Positions 15,873-24,704 of a stretch of DNA of 64,000 nt are shown here, one piece after another; the stretch's first letter is position 1; each line of letters starts with the position of its first letter. This stretch comes from JACDAN01 sp963827705 (GTDB lineage: Bacteria > Actinomycetota > Thermoleophilia > Gaiellales > Gaiellaceae). The stretch lies in contig CAWHBN010000016.1 of the NCBI GenBank assembly GCA_963827705.1, positions 186,001 through 250,000 on the forward strand, read 5' to 3'. The position numbers and the translations under genes are program-made. The notes under the pieces were generated by a model. It was not told where the DNA came from. It saw only the letters and a program-made list of their open reading frames with translations, and searched no databases.

Positions 15873-17831
15873 CTAGCGGGTCTGTTCCCTCTGCGCGAGC
15901 CCCGCGGGCAGCGGGCGCGCGTGGACGACGACGAGCGTCCGGGTCGGGCGCGTGAGCGCCACGTACAGCTCGCGCAGGCCCTGGCCGCTCTGCGCCTCCT
16001 CGACGATCGCTGCCGGCTCGACAACGATGACGTGGTCGAACTCCAGGCCTTTCGCCTCCCGCGGCGTCAAGAGCGGGACGCGGGTCTCGTCGAAGAGCGA
16101 CGGGTCCTCGCGGCCGCGCAGCGACGGCGGGACGATCAACGCCAGCATCCCGTCCTCGCCCGCAAGCCTCGCGGCCTCCTCGAAGGCCACGGACAGCGCC
16201 GGGTCGCGCCGCAGGATCCGCGGAGGCTCGGCCCCGACGCGATAGGCAATCGGCGGCTCGGTGCCGGGAGCGATCTGCTCGAGCAGGGGAAGGGCGAGCG
16301 CCATGATCTCGCGCGGAACTCGGTAGGCGTGGCGGAGCTCCTCGATCGCAGCCTCTTCTCCTCCAGGAAGGTGCGGCAGGAGCTCGCTCCAGGAACTGTA
16401 TGAAACCGGGCCTGTCGCCTGGGCGATGTCACCCAGGATCGTGAACGAGCCTCCGCTGCGACGACCGACCATCCGAAGCTGCATCGGAGTCAAGTCCTGG
16501 GCCTCGTCGACGATCACATGCCCATACACCGGCGGCGGGTCGAGGAGGGCGCGGGCCTCGTCGAGCAGCGGGAGGTCCGGATCGCTCCAGCCGCGCCGGG
16601 CTCGTACCAGCAGCGCCTGCTCGTCCGGGTCCAGGATCCCGTCCGCGGCCGCGGCGAGCGCGTCGCGGGTGGCGAGAAGGTGGCGAACGACCCGCTCCGG
16701 CCGCGGCACCGGCCAGACCCTGTCGAGGAACCGTGTCAGCCGTCCCTGGCTCCTCAGCACCTGCTCGACCTCGTCCGAGGCCAGGAACGCGCTTCCACCG
16801 AGCCGCTCGCCGTAGCGCGCGTAGAAACGGCGCAGCACGCTCATCCTGAACAGCTCGCGAGCCGCGTGCCCGAGGCCCCGCTCGGCACGAGCCTCCATAA
16901 CCAGCACCGCGACCTCCTCCTCCCTAAGGCGGATCCAGGCGCCTCCGATACGCATCGCAAGCTGCTCGGGCTGCGGTTCGACCCGCGCCTCGACCGCACG
17001 CCGAACGATGTCGGCCATGCGAACGTCCGCCTTCAACCGCTCAACCTCCGGCGGGTCGAAGAGGCTCACCTCGACGTCGTCGACGAGCTCGCCGACGGCG
17101 CGTTGCTCCACGCTCTCCTCTCCGAGCGCGGGAAGCACGTGCGACACGTAGTCCATGAACGTCGGGTTGGGCCCGACGAGGAGGACGCGCCGCAGCTCCT
17201 CGCGGTGGCTGTACAGCAGGAACGAGGCCCGGTGCAGCCCGACGGCCGTCTTGCCGGTGCCGGGACCGCCCTGCACGACCAGCGGCGGTCGCGGGTCGCG
17301 TGCGATGAGACCGTACTGATCCGCCTGGATCGTCGCGACGATGTCCCGCATCCTCGCTTCCCGGGCGCGCTGGAGCTCCTCCAGGAGGAAGTCGTCGACG
17401 GAGAGCACCGCTTCGGCGATGGACCCGTCGAGCGCCTCGTCGCTGACGTCGAGGAGCGTCCTGCCCTGCGTACGGAAGCGGCGGCGGAGGGTGACGCCGT
17501 GCGGCTCGGCCGGGGTCGCGGTGTAGAACGGTCGGGCGGCAGGCGCCTGCCAGTTCACGACGACCGGCGCCCCGCCCTCGTCGTGCACCCAGCGCCGACC
17601 CACGTAGGTCGGGTCGCCCACCGTCTCGACGTCGATGCGGCCGAAGCACAGCCCCTGTTCGGCGTCCTCGAATGTCTGCAGGCGACGGGCGTTCCAGGCG
17701 TCCATAGCCTCGCCTGCGACGTCGTCGACGACCGCGTCGCCCGCCCGCACGAGCGCGTTGCGCATGGCGTCGAGACAGTCGTAAGCGTGGTCGAGATAGG
17801 CCTGCTCGGAAGCGACGTCTGGGTGAGGCAC
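15873..17831 (-). CDS. HelD-like (UvrD/Rep-type) helicase
   Basis: A 652-residue superfamily 1 ATPase. An N-terminal helical arm is followed by Walker A GGPGTGKTAVGLHR (about 192-205), Walker B VIVDEAQDLTPMQ (about 445) and the C-terminal motifs TPREAKGLEFDHVIVV and LYVALTRPTRTLVVV. This arrangement resembles HelD/HelR proteins, which bind RNA polymerase and release stalled or rifampicin-bound complexes. It is inserted between yggT and sepF, which are usually adjacent. DNA repair is the alternative role. Confidence 0.85.
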   Translation of the reverse strand: MPHPDVASEQAYLDHAYDCLDAMRNALVRAGDAVVDDVAGEAMDAWNARRLQTFEDAEQGLCFGRIDVETVGDPTYVGRRWVHDEGGAPVVVNWQAPAARPFYTATPAEPHGVTLRRRFRTQGRTLLDVSDEALDGSIAEAVLSVDDFLLEELQRAREARMRDIVATIQADQYGLIARDPRPPLVVQGGPGTGKTAVGLHRASFLLYSHREELRRVLLVGPNPTFMDYVSHVLPALGEESVEQRAVGELVDDVEVSLFDPPEVERLKADVRMADIVRRAVEARVEPQPEQLAMRIGGAWIRLREEEVAVLVMEARAERGLGHAARELFRMSVLRRFYARYGERLGGSAFLASDEVEQVLRSQGRLTRFLDRVWPVPRPERVVRHLLATRDALAAAADGILDPDEQALLVRARRGWSDPDLPLLDEARALLDPPPVYGHVIVDEAQDLTPMQLRMVGRRSGGSFTILGDIAQATGPVSYSSWSELLPHLPGGEEAAIEELRHAYRVPREIMALALPLLEQIAPGTEPPIAYRVGAEPPRILRRDPALSVAFEEAARLAGEDGMLALIVPPSLRGREDPSLFDETRVPLLTPREAKGLEFDHVIVVEPAAIVEEAQSGQGLRELYVALTRPTRTLVVVHARPLPAGLAQREQTR

Positions 17832-17931
17832 GGCCTCCGAGCGTAGTCAGAGGCGAGTCTTTCGCCGACGAGCGGGCTTGGCCGGCTCGTCGATTCCGTC
17901 AGCGAGGAAGCGCCGCCCGGCGTCTAGGCCG

Positions 17932-18489
17932 TCAGGCCTGGTTGAAGAAGCCGCCTCGCTCCAGGAGCTGGGCGCGTTGCTCGGCGCTCACCTCGACGTT
18001 CGCCGGCGTCAGGAGGAAGACCTTGTCGGCAATGCGCTGCATGCCGCCGTCCAGGGCGTACGTCAGGCCGCTGGCGAAGTCGATCAGCCGCTTGGAGAGC
18101 TCGGAGTCGACTCCCTGGAGGTTGAGGATCACCGGCGTGTAGTCCTTGAAGCGGTCTGCGATCGTCTTCGCATCCTGGAAGGTGTGCGGCACGACGAGAT
18201 GCACCTTGACCGACGGGTTCGGAGGTGCCGCCACCGGGGCGAGCTCGGGACGCCGGCGCTGCCGCGTCGAGGCGGTTCGGCCGGGCTCGGGCTCCGGATC
18301 GGTCCAGTCGTCGAACTCCTTGCTGTTCGAGCGCCTGCGCGGCGCCAGCCGGCGGACATTGGGCCGCTCCGAGTAGGTCCGCTCGAGCTCCTCGTTGGTG
18401 ACGTACCCGTCCTCGTCCCAGTCGTCGTCGTCCTCCTCGGCGATGCCGAAGTAGACGAGGGTTCGGTTCCAGGCGTCCGAAAAGGCCAT
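17932..18489 (-). CDS. sepF: Cell division protein SepF
   Basis: The 185-residue protein has an N-terminal amphipathic membrane anchor (MAFSDAWNRTLVYFGIAEE), an acidic and basic linker, and a SepF core at about 95-175 (VHLVVPHTFQDAKTIADRF, PVILNLQGVDSELSKRLIDF, FLLTPANVEV). SepF tethers FtsZ to the membrane in actinobacteria that lack FtsA. The ATG at 18489 gives the standard N-terminus. The 100-base gap to the helicase gene holds no visible gene. Confidence 0.94.
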   Translation of the reverse strand: MAFSDAWNRTLVYFGIAEEDDDDWDEDGYVTNEELERTYSERPNVRRLAPRRRSNSKEFDDWTDPEPEPGRTASTRQRRRPELAPVAAPPNPSVKVHLVVPHTFQDAKTIADRFKDYTPVILNLQGVDSELSKRLIDFASGLTYALDGGMQRIADKVFLLTPANVEVSAEQRAQLLERGGFFNQA

Positions 18490-18518
18490 CGAGCAGGGGA
18501 TATTAGCCTCGGAGGCGG

Positions 18519-19118
18519 CTAGTCCTTGCCCCACAACGCCGAGCCGACGCGAACATAGGTGGCCCCCTCCTCGGCGGCGACGCGATAGTCCTGGGTCGTC
18601 CCCATCGAGAGCTCGGCGAGCCCGTGGCTCTCGGCGAGCTCTCGGAGGCGCCGGAAGTAGGGCCGCGACGCTTCGGGATCGTCGGCGAACGGCGGCATCG
18701 TCGAGAGGCCGCGGACCTCGACCGGACTGCCCTCGAGGAACGCCTCCAGGCCGTCGGGTGCAATCCCCGACTTGGACTCCTCGCCCGCGAGGTTCACCTG
18801 GACGAGTGCCGGGATCTCGAGGCGCTTCGCGGCCGAGTCGGAGTCGAGCGAGTGGACGAGCTCGCAGAGCTCGCTGACTGCGCGGGCCTTCCGGCTCTGG
18901 AGGTGGCCGATGAAGTGCCAGCGGAACGCATCGCCGAAGCGGGCGTGCTTGGCCTCGAGGTCCTGCGCCCTGTTCTCGCCGACCACCTCCACGCCGGCTT
19001 CGGCCAGGGCAGCCATCTCCTCGACGGAGACGTACTTGGTGGCGGCAACGACGGTCACCCGCGGGCCGACCTCGTCCCGGATCCGCCCCAGGCGCTCGCG
19101 GATCTCGTCAGGCGACAG
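18519..19118 (-). CDS. YggS/PROSC-type pyridoxal phosphate homeostasis protein
   Basis: A PLP-binding alanine-racemase-fold protein that buffers PLP. The PLP lysine is in VVAATKYVS, followed by GENRAQDLEAKH, WHFIGHLQSRKA, VQVNLAGEESKSG and LSMGTTQDYRVA. Homologues have about 20 residues before VTVVAATK. In this frame only CTG at 19118 can supply them, behind AGGGAG at 9 bases; GTG at 19058 would remove the first helix. I therefore favour a CTG start. The start region overlaps the pgeF stop. Confidence 0.85.
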   Translation of the reverse strand: MSPDEIRERLGRIRDEVGPRVTVVAATKYVSVEEMAALAEAGVEVVGENRAQDLEAKHARFGDAFRWHFIGHLQSRKARAVSELCELVHSLDSDSAAKRLEIPALVQVNLAGEESKSGIAPDGLEAFLEGSPVEVRGLSTMPPFADDPEASRPYFRRLRELAESHGLAELSMGTTQDYRVAAEEGATYVRVGSALWGKD

Positions 19119-19825
19119 CGGCGATCACTCCCTGGCGGCCCGTGACCCCGCGGTCGCGTCGGTGGGAGAAGAAAAGCTCCGGGTGGCAGAACGTGCACAG
19201 GTCGGTGCGCTCGATCTTCGTGACCCCCGCCTCGTTCAGCGCGAGCTCGACGGCGCGCCAGAGGTCGAGCTTGCGGCCCTCGACGACCTCGGAGCCGAAA
19301 CGCCCCGTGTACGGCTCGGTCACCTCGGGACCGACCTCGTAGCAGCACGGCCCGATCCCCGGCCCGACCGCGGCCGCGAGAGGGCGCCTCGCCGAGTGCG
19401 GCGACGCCGTTCTCGACGATGCCCGCCAGGAGGCCGCGCCAGCCGACGTGGAGGACGGCAAGCGCTGGCTTCGCGCCGTTCGCGCGGGCAATTGCGACCG
19501 GCAGACAGTCGGCGGTCACCAGCATCATCCCCTGGCCCGGCTCGTCGCTCCACCAGCCGTCGCAGGGCTCGTGGCGCACACGCGCGAGGATCCCCTCCGG
19601 CGAGGATTTCCTCACGACCGGGCCGTGCTGCTGCCACGCCATCCGGGCACGCTCGGGGTCGATCCCCGTTCGATCCGCGAGGCGGCGGCGGTTCTCGAGC
19701 ACCTTCGCGGGGTCGTCCGCGGTGAAGATCCCGAGGTTCAGGGACTCGAACGGCCCCTCGCTGACGCCGCCGACGCGCGTCGAGAAGGCCACGACGTATG
19801 GGCCCGGAGCCTCCCAGTGGATCAC
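19108..19825 (-). CDS. pgeF: PgeF/YfiH purine nucleoside phosphorylase-laccase family (frame broken)
   Basis: A family zinc enzyme acting on purine nucleosides, also called polyphenol oxidase or peptidoglycan editing factor. The N-terminal part (VAFSTRVGGVSEGPFESLNL, WQQHG, TADCLPVAIA, VLHVGWRGLLAGIVENG) is in one frame. The rest (AAAVGPGIGPCCYEVGPEV, CTFCHPELFFSHRRD) is in another. One extra base near 19376-19386 breaks the frame. All family motifs survive on both sides, which argues for an assembly indel. It overlaps the CCA fusion gene by 4 bases. Confidence 0.82.
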
Positions 19826-22380
19826 CGCGTGATCAGTTCCCGCGCCGCTGCGAGCTCGGACTCACGCCCGTCGAGCTGGCCGTTCAGCTTGCGGCGCCGA
19901 AGCTCGGCGAGGATCTCCCCCACCTCCGGCGACTCGCCCAGGCCGAGCTCCGCAAGATCGGAGCCGCTGACCTCCAGCTGGACGTTCCGCAGGCGCCGGA
20001 AGTAGTCGTCCAGCTCGGGCCGCTCCTCCAGGGCCATGGCGAAGAGCGGCGCGTCCGGCGCGTACGGGTCGGCTGCGGCGACGACGTCCGCGGGCTCCGC
20101 CGACCCGCCGCGCAGCCGCTCGAGGATCCTCGGGCCGACGGTCACCGCCGCAGCGACGCGCTCGAGATCCCGCCGCTGCACCTTGAGGCGGCGGAGCCAT
20201 GCGTAGACCTCGTCCGGCGGCATGTGCCGGGCGAGGACCGCAAACGCCAGCCGCCAGGAGGGAACTGCCGTGCCGTAGTGCTCGTTCAGCCGGCGCATGC
20301 GGCCGAGCAGCTCGACGGCCTCGTCGTCCGCGGCGAGGTGCGGATGGATCGCGGCGCCCGCGCCGAGCTCGGCGAGCCTGAGAATCGAAGCACCCGCGTC
20401 CCCCTCCTCGAGCAGGGCGACCAGTTCGTCCCGAAGCCGTGCGGACGAGAGGTCGCCGACGAGCCCCATCTCGATCGTCCCGCGCGCCAGGCGCTGGGTG
20501 TGGTCGTCCATCCGGAAGCCGTACCGGCTCTCGTAGCGGATCGCCCGGAAGATCCGGGTCGGGTCGTCGATGAACGAGAGGTTGTGGAGGATTCGGATCG
20601 TTTTCGCCTCCAGGTCGCGCCGCCCGCCGAACGGGTCGACCAGGCGCCCGAAGTCCTCGCCCTTCAGGGACACGGCCATCGCGTTGATCGTGAAGTCGCG
20701 GCGGAAGAGGTCTTCGCGGATCGTGGCGTGCTCGACGCTCGGAAGCGCGGCCGGCGCGTCGTAGAACTCGGTCCGGGCCGTGACGACGTCGACCCGCTCG
20801 TCCTCCCGGTAGAGGACGACGGCGGTGCCGAACTTGCGGTGCGCCCGGACCCGGCCGTCGAGCGCATCGGCGAGGCTCCGTGCGAGCTCGATCGCATCGC
20901 CCTCGACCGCGACGTCCACGTCGAAGTTCGGCTCGCCGAGCAGGATGTCGCGCACGGTCCCACCGACGAGGTAGACGCCGTCGTAGGGCTCGCTGACGGC
21001 GGAGATGGCCTCGAAGGCGCTCTGGAGGCCCTCGAGCCCGGCGAGCTCCGCGGCCAGGCTCGCCTCGACCTCGGCCTCGGCGGCCGGCTGCTCGCCGAGT
21101 GCCCTGAGGACGTCGCTGCGCGTGACCACGCCGACGAGCCGGTCGTCCTCGACGACGGCGACCCGGCCGTCGGCCGAGCCGGCGAGCGCCTCCTGCACCT
21201 CGCCGAGCGGGGTCTCGGCCGCGACGGACACGACCCGTGAGCTCATGATCCCCTTCACGGGCGCGTGGGAGAGGCCGTGGGCGATCGCTTTGTCCAGATC
21301 CTCCCTGCCGACCGCGCCGACGAGGCTGCCGTCCTCGACGACGAGGATCCCGCTCTGTGCGTGGCGCTGGCAGACGACCATCGCGTGGGCGACGGACTCG
21401 TCCGGACCCACCGATCGGGCAGGCCGGGACATGACCTGCTCGGCCCGCACGGGCTCGCGGGCAGCGGCCGCAAGGCCCTCGCGAAGAGCCTCCTCGGCCT
21501 CGGCGAGCGACCCGCGGAACATCGCCGACGCCGCCTCGCGGTGTCCCCCGCCCCCGAGGCTCGCCGCCGCCGCGGCCGCGTCGATCTCGGGCGTCCGGCT
21601 GCGGGTGACCGCGAACACGCGCTCGTCCATCTCGACGAGCAGGACGAGTGCGCGGCAGTCGGTCAGGTCGACGATCTTGTGAGCGAGGTTCGAGACGCCG
21701 TCGACGTGCCGCGGCCAGGTGACGGCGGCAACGAGTACGTCCACGCCCGCGACGCGCTCGGTCCGAACCGCCGCCATCAGCGCGCCGAGCAGCTCCCGCT
21801 CCTCGTCGGTGAGGGGCGTATGGAGGAACCGCGCGAGCAGGTCCTGGCGCGCGCCGTGCCGGAGGCACCACGCGAGCGCGTCGGCGTCGCGCTGGGTTGC
21901 CGTCGGGTACGTCAGCGAGCCGGTGTCCTCGTGGATCCCGAGCGCAAAGGCGGTCGCCTCGAGCGGGGTCACGGCGATCTCGCGCTCCGCCAGGACTCCG
22001 ACGAGCGTCGTGGTCAGCGCGCCGTCCTGCGAGACCACCGCGTTCTCCGGTTTCACCCACTCGGGCAGCTCACCGGCGTGATGGTCGAACACGACCGTCT
22101 CGACCTCGGGGTCGCGCGCGACCGGCTCGAGCTCGCCGAGCCTGGACGCGGACGTGGTCTCGATCACGATCAGCCGCCGGATCGACTCGAGCTCGAGGCG
22201 CGAGGCCTCGACGGCGTCGAGCTCGTCCGCGTGCAGGCGGAAGAACTCGCGCACGTTGCGGTTCAGCGCGCCCTGGACCGCGACGACGGCGTCCGGATAC
22301 AGCCGGCGAGCGGCGAGCAGCGAAGCGAACGCGTCGAAATCCGTGTTCGCGTGCGTAGCGATGACCTCGGGTGCTCTCAC
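19822..22380 (-). CDS. DHH/DHHA1-CBS-CBS-tRNA nucleotidyltransferase fusion
   Basis: An 852-residue multidomain protein. Residues 1-150 form a DHH phosphoesterase (HANTDFDAF, VFDHHAGE) and about 200-310 a DHHA1 domain (GGGGHREAAS). Two CBS domains span about 320-440. A class II CCA/poly(A) polymerase head follows (LVGGTVRDILLGEPNFDVDV, near 470), then a helical RNA-binding C-terminus. Related fusions in other phyla add A or CCA to tRNA 3' ends, and the DHH part may cleave nanoRNA or cyclic dinucleotides. The tRNA-Pro here lacks CCA, so such activity is needed. The CBS pair suggests adenylate control. Confidence 0.92.
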   Translation of the reverse strand: MRAPEVIATHANTDFDAFASLLAARRLYPDAVVAVQGALNRNVREFFRLHADELDAVEASRLELESIRRLIVIETTSASRLGELEPVARDPEVETVVFDHHAGELPEWVKPENAVVSQDGALTTTLVGVLAEREIAVTPLEATAFALGIHEDTGSLTYPTATQRDADALAWCLRHGARQDLLARFLHTPLTDEERELLGALMAAVRTERVAGVDVLVAAVTWPRHVDGVSNLAHKIVDLTDCRALVLLVEMDERVFAVTRSRTPEIDAAAAAASLGGGGHREAASAMFRGSLAEAEEALREGLAAAAREPVRAEQVMSRPARSVGPDESVAHAMVVCQRHAQSGILVVEDGSLVGAVGREDLDKAIAHGLSHAPVKGIMSSRVVSVAAETPLGEVQEALAGSADGRVAVVEDDRLVGVVTRSDVLRALGEQPAAEAEVEASLAAELAGLEGLQSAFEAISAVSEPYDGVYLVGGTVRDILLGEPNFDVDVAVEGDAIELARSLADALDGRVRAHRKFGTAVVLYREDERVDVVTARTEFYDAPAALPSVEHATIREDLFRRDFTINAMAVSLKGEDFGRLVDPFGGRRDLEAKTIRILHNLSFIDDPTRIFRAIRYESRYGFRMDDHTQRLARGTIEMGLVGDLSSARLRDELVALLEEGDAGASILRLAELGAGAAIHPHLAADDEAVELLGRMRRLNEHYGTAVPSWRLAFAVLARHMPPDEVYAWLRRLKVQRRDLERVAAAVTVGPRILERLRGGSAEPADVVAAADPYAPDAPLFAMALEERPELDDYFRRLRNVQLEVSGSDLAELGLGESPEVGEILAELRRRKLNGQLDGRESELAAARELITR

Positions 22381-22394
22381 ACCCGGATTGTTGC

Positions 22395-22784
22395 CTAGAC
22401 GGTGGCGATCGCCTCGATCTCGACCTTTGCGCCGGAAGGAAGCGCCGCGACCTCGACGGTGGATCGCGCGGGAGGGCCGTCGCCGATCCGCCGCCCGTAG
22501 ACCTCGTTCATCGCCGCGAAATCGCCGAAATCGTCCAGGAAGACGGTGGTCTTCACGACGCGGTCGAGGCCCGAGCCGGCCTCCTCCAGGATCGCGGCCA
22601 GGTTGTCGAACGCCTGCTCGGTCTGCTCGACGATGCCGTCGCCGACGAGCTCCGTGTGACCGGGTTGGAGCCCAACCTGCCCCGCGACGAAGACGAACCC
22701 GTTCGCGACGATCGCCTGCGAGTACGGCGCGCCCTGGAACGGCGCCGGAGCGCTCTCCGTGCGGACGACGGTCTTCTCCGACAT
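22395..22784 (-). CDS. ridA: RidA-family enamine/imine deaminase
   Basis: The 129-residue protein hydrolyses reactive 2-aminoacrylate and related imines made by PLP enzymes. The family blocks are visible: APYSQAIVANGFVFVAGQVG, EQAFDNLAAILEEAG, VVKTTVFLDDF and PARSTVEVAALPSGAKVEIE with the key arginine. It follows the degenerate HisB gene by 3 bases and precedes the CCA fusion. Confidence 0.93.
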   Translation of the reverse strand: MSEKTVVRTESAPAPFQGAPYSQAIVANGFVFVAGQVGLQPGHTELVGDGIVEQTEQAFDNLAAILEEAGSGLDRVVKTTVFLDDFGDFAAMNEVYGRRIGDGPPARSTVEVAALPSGAKVEIEAIATV

Positions 22785-22787
22785 GCG

Positions 22788-23318
22788 CTACTCCTTTCGC
22801 GGCGCCGCCGCGCTGGCGAGCGCTCCTCCGAGAGCCTTGAAGATCGCCCGCAGCACGTGCTGAGGGTCCTCGCCGTGCAGGAGCCGAACGTGCATCGTCA
22901 GCCCCGCTTCCTCGGTGAGCTCGCGCAGGAATCCCGAGACGAGATCGCGGTCGAGCCCTGCGACGTGGGCGTTCGAGAGATCCACGTTCGAGACGAGCAG
23001 CGGCCGGTCCGACACCTCGAGAACGACGTTCGCGAGCGCCTCGTCAGCCGGGATCATGGCGTAGCCCCACCCTGCGGCGGCGTCCGCACGGAGTAGGTCC
23101 CGCAGCGCCTCGCCGAGCGCACGTCCTGCCGCGCTCGCGACGGCATCCGGCCCGCCCGGAGCCACCTCCAGCCTGAGGTCGAAGCCGGCATGGCTCGCCA
23201 CCAGCCCGAGCAGGTGATCGAGCACGGGAAGCCCGGTGGCCACGTTGGCCTCGCCGCTTCCTCCCAGCTCGATGCGTGCCTGGAGGGTCCCCCGCTCCGC
23301 GTCCGTCGTCCGCTCCAT
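22788..23318 (-). CDS. HisB-like (imidazoleglycerol-phosphate dehydratase fold) protein with lost metal site
   Basis: The 176-residue protein aligns by eye along its length with HisB: GLPVLDHLLGLVASHAGFDL, DEALANVVLEVSDRPLLV, FLRELTEEAGLTMHV and HVLRAIFKALGGAL. The first HHxxE metal motif is replaced by a Gly/Ala stretch at about 54-65 (GGPDAVASAAG). In the second motif only one His remains (Q153-H154, Arg at 157). His35 and His143 remain. It should not dehydrate imidazoleglycerol phosphate. No other his gene is nearby; it lies between ridA and murA. The role is unknown. Confidence 0.8.
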   Translation of the reverse strand: MERTTDAERGTLQARIELGGSGEANVATGLPVLDHLLGLVASHAGFDLRLEVAPGGPDAVASAAGRALGEALRDLLRADAAAGWGYAMIPADEALANVVLEVSDRPLLVSNVDLSNAHVAGLDRDLVSGFLRELTEEAGLTMHVRLLHGEDPQHVLRAIFKALGGALASAAAPRKE

Positions 23319-23393
23319 CGCCCGAACGAGGGTATCGCAGGCCCCGGCTACGCCGATTTCGAGCGGGCGGGCACACCTCCGGCTCGTGCGCAG

Positions 23394-24704
23394 CTAGCTC
23401 TCGGTGCGGTCGATCCTTGCGCCGAGGGCGCGCAGGCGCTCGTCGATCCGCTCGTAGCCTCGGTCGATCTCGCCGACGTTTCCGATCGTCGAGATCCCTT
23501 CGGCGCACAGGCTCGCGATCAGCATCGCCATGCCGGCGCGGATGTCGGGGCTCGCCATCCGCTGGCCGTAGAGCTTGGCTGGGCCGGTGACGACCGCCCG
23601 GTGCGGATCGCAGAGGATGATCCGCGCGCCCATGCCCACCAGCTTGTCGACGAAGAACAGCCGGTTCTCGAACATCTTCTCGAAGATCAGCACCGTGCCC
23701 CGCGCCTGGGTGGCAACGGCGAGCGCGATGGACGTGAGGTCGGCCGGGAAGGCGGGCCAGGGCCCGTCCTCGATCTTCGGAATCTGGTCGCCGAGGTCGT
23801 CCTCGATCACGAGCTCCTGGCCGGCCTGAACGCGCACACTCGACTCGTGCAGCTCCACCTCCACGCCCAGCCGCCGGAAGACCGGCAGGATCGGCGCAAG
23901 ATCGTCGATCTCGACGTTCTCGATGGTGACGTCACCACCGGTGACCGCAGCCAGCCCGATGAAGCTCGCGACCTCGATGTGCTCCGGAGCGATCCGCCAC
24001 TCCCCGCCGCCCAGCTGCTGAACGCCGCGGACGCGGAGCACGTTTGAGCCGATGCCCTCGATCCTGGCGCCGAGCGAGCCGAGGAATCGGCAGAGATCCT
24101 GCACGTGCGGCTCGCACGCAGCGTTTCCGATCACGGTCTCGCCGGTGGCGAGCGTGGCCGCCATGACCGCGTTCTCGGTCGCCATGACGCTCGCCTCGTC
24201 CAGGAAGATCCGGCGGCCCTGGAGGCCGGAGGTCGTCATGTCGAAGCGGCCGTTGATGTCGATCTCGACGCCCAGCTCGGCCAGGGCGTGAATGTGCGGG
24301 TCGAGCCGGCGGCGCCCGATCACGTCGCCGCCCGGAGGCGGGACGCTCGCGCGGCCGAAGCGGGCGAGGAGCGGCCCGGCAAGCAGGAACGAGGCGCGGA
24401 TCTGGCTGCAGAGGTCGCCGTCGAGCTCGGTCTTCTCCGCGTTCCTCGGGTCGATTCGGATCTCGTTCGGGGCCGTCCATTCCGTGTCGGCGCCGGCGTC
24501 GGCCAGTAGCGCGACCATCGTGTCGACGTCCCGGATCCGCGGCACGTTCGACAGCGTCACCGGCTCGCTCGCGAGCAGCGTGGCCGCGAGGATCGGCAGC
24601 GCGCCATTCTTGTTCCCGGCGGCGGAAACGCGGCCTGCGAGGGGCGTCCCACCCTCGATGACGAAGCTCTCCATCAGAGCGCTTGGAACGAGTGTGGCCG
24701 ACAT
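23394..24704 (-). CDS. murA: UDP-N-acetylglucosamine 1-carboxyvinyltransferase (MurA, Asp type)
   Basis: Catalyses the first committed step of peptidoglycan synthesis, adding enolpyruvate to UDP-GlcNAc. The 436-residue protein begins MSATLV, or MESFVI at 24674, with AAGNKNGALPILAATLL as the substrate Lys/Asn region. The catalytic loop reads PPGGDVIGRRRLD, with Asp127 where most enzymes have the Cys attacked by fosfomycin. This replacement is known in mycobacteria, chlamydiae and Borrelia and gives intrinsic resistance. It is divergent from the HD gene across 24 bases. Confidence 0.95.
   Translation of the reverse strand: MSATLVPSALMESFVIEGGTPLAGRVSAAGNKNGALPILAATLLASEPVTLSNVPRIRDVDTMVALLADAGADTEWTAPNEIRIDPRNAEKTELDGDLCSQIRASFLLAGPLLARFGRASVPPPGGDVIGRRRLDPHIHALAELGVEIDINGRFDMTTSGLQGRRIFLDEASVMATENAVMAATLATGETVIGNAACEPHVQDLCRFLGSLGARIEGIGSNVLRVRGVQQLGGGEWRIAPEHIEVASFIGLAAVTGGDVTIENVEIDDLAPILPVFRRLGVEVELHESSVRVQAGQELVIEDDLGDQIPKIEDGPWPAFPADLTSIALAVATQARGTVLIFEKMFENRLFFVDKLVGMGARIILCDPHRAVVTGPAKLYGQRMASPDIRAGMAMLIASLCAEGISTIGNVGEIDRGYERIDERLRALGARIDRTES

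Noticed and set aside
22788..23318. Functional histidine biosynthesis gene hisB
   Set aside because: Both HHxxE metal motifs are damaged and no other his gene is present.
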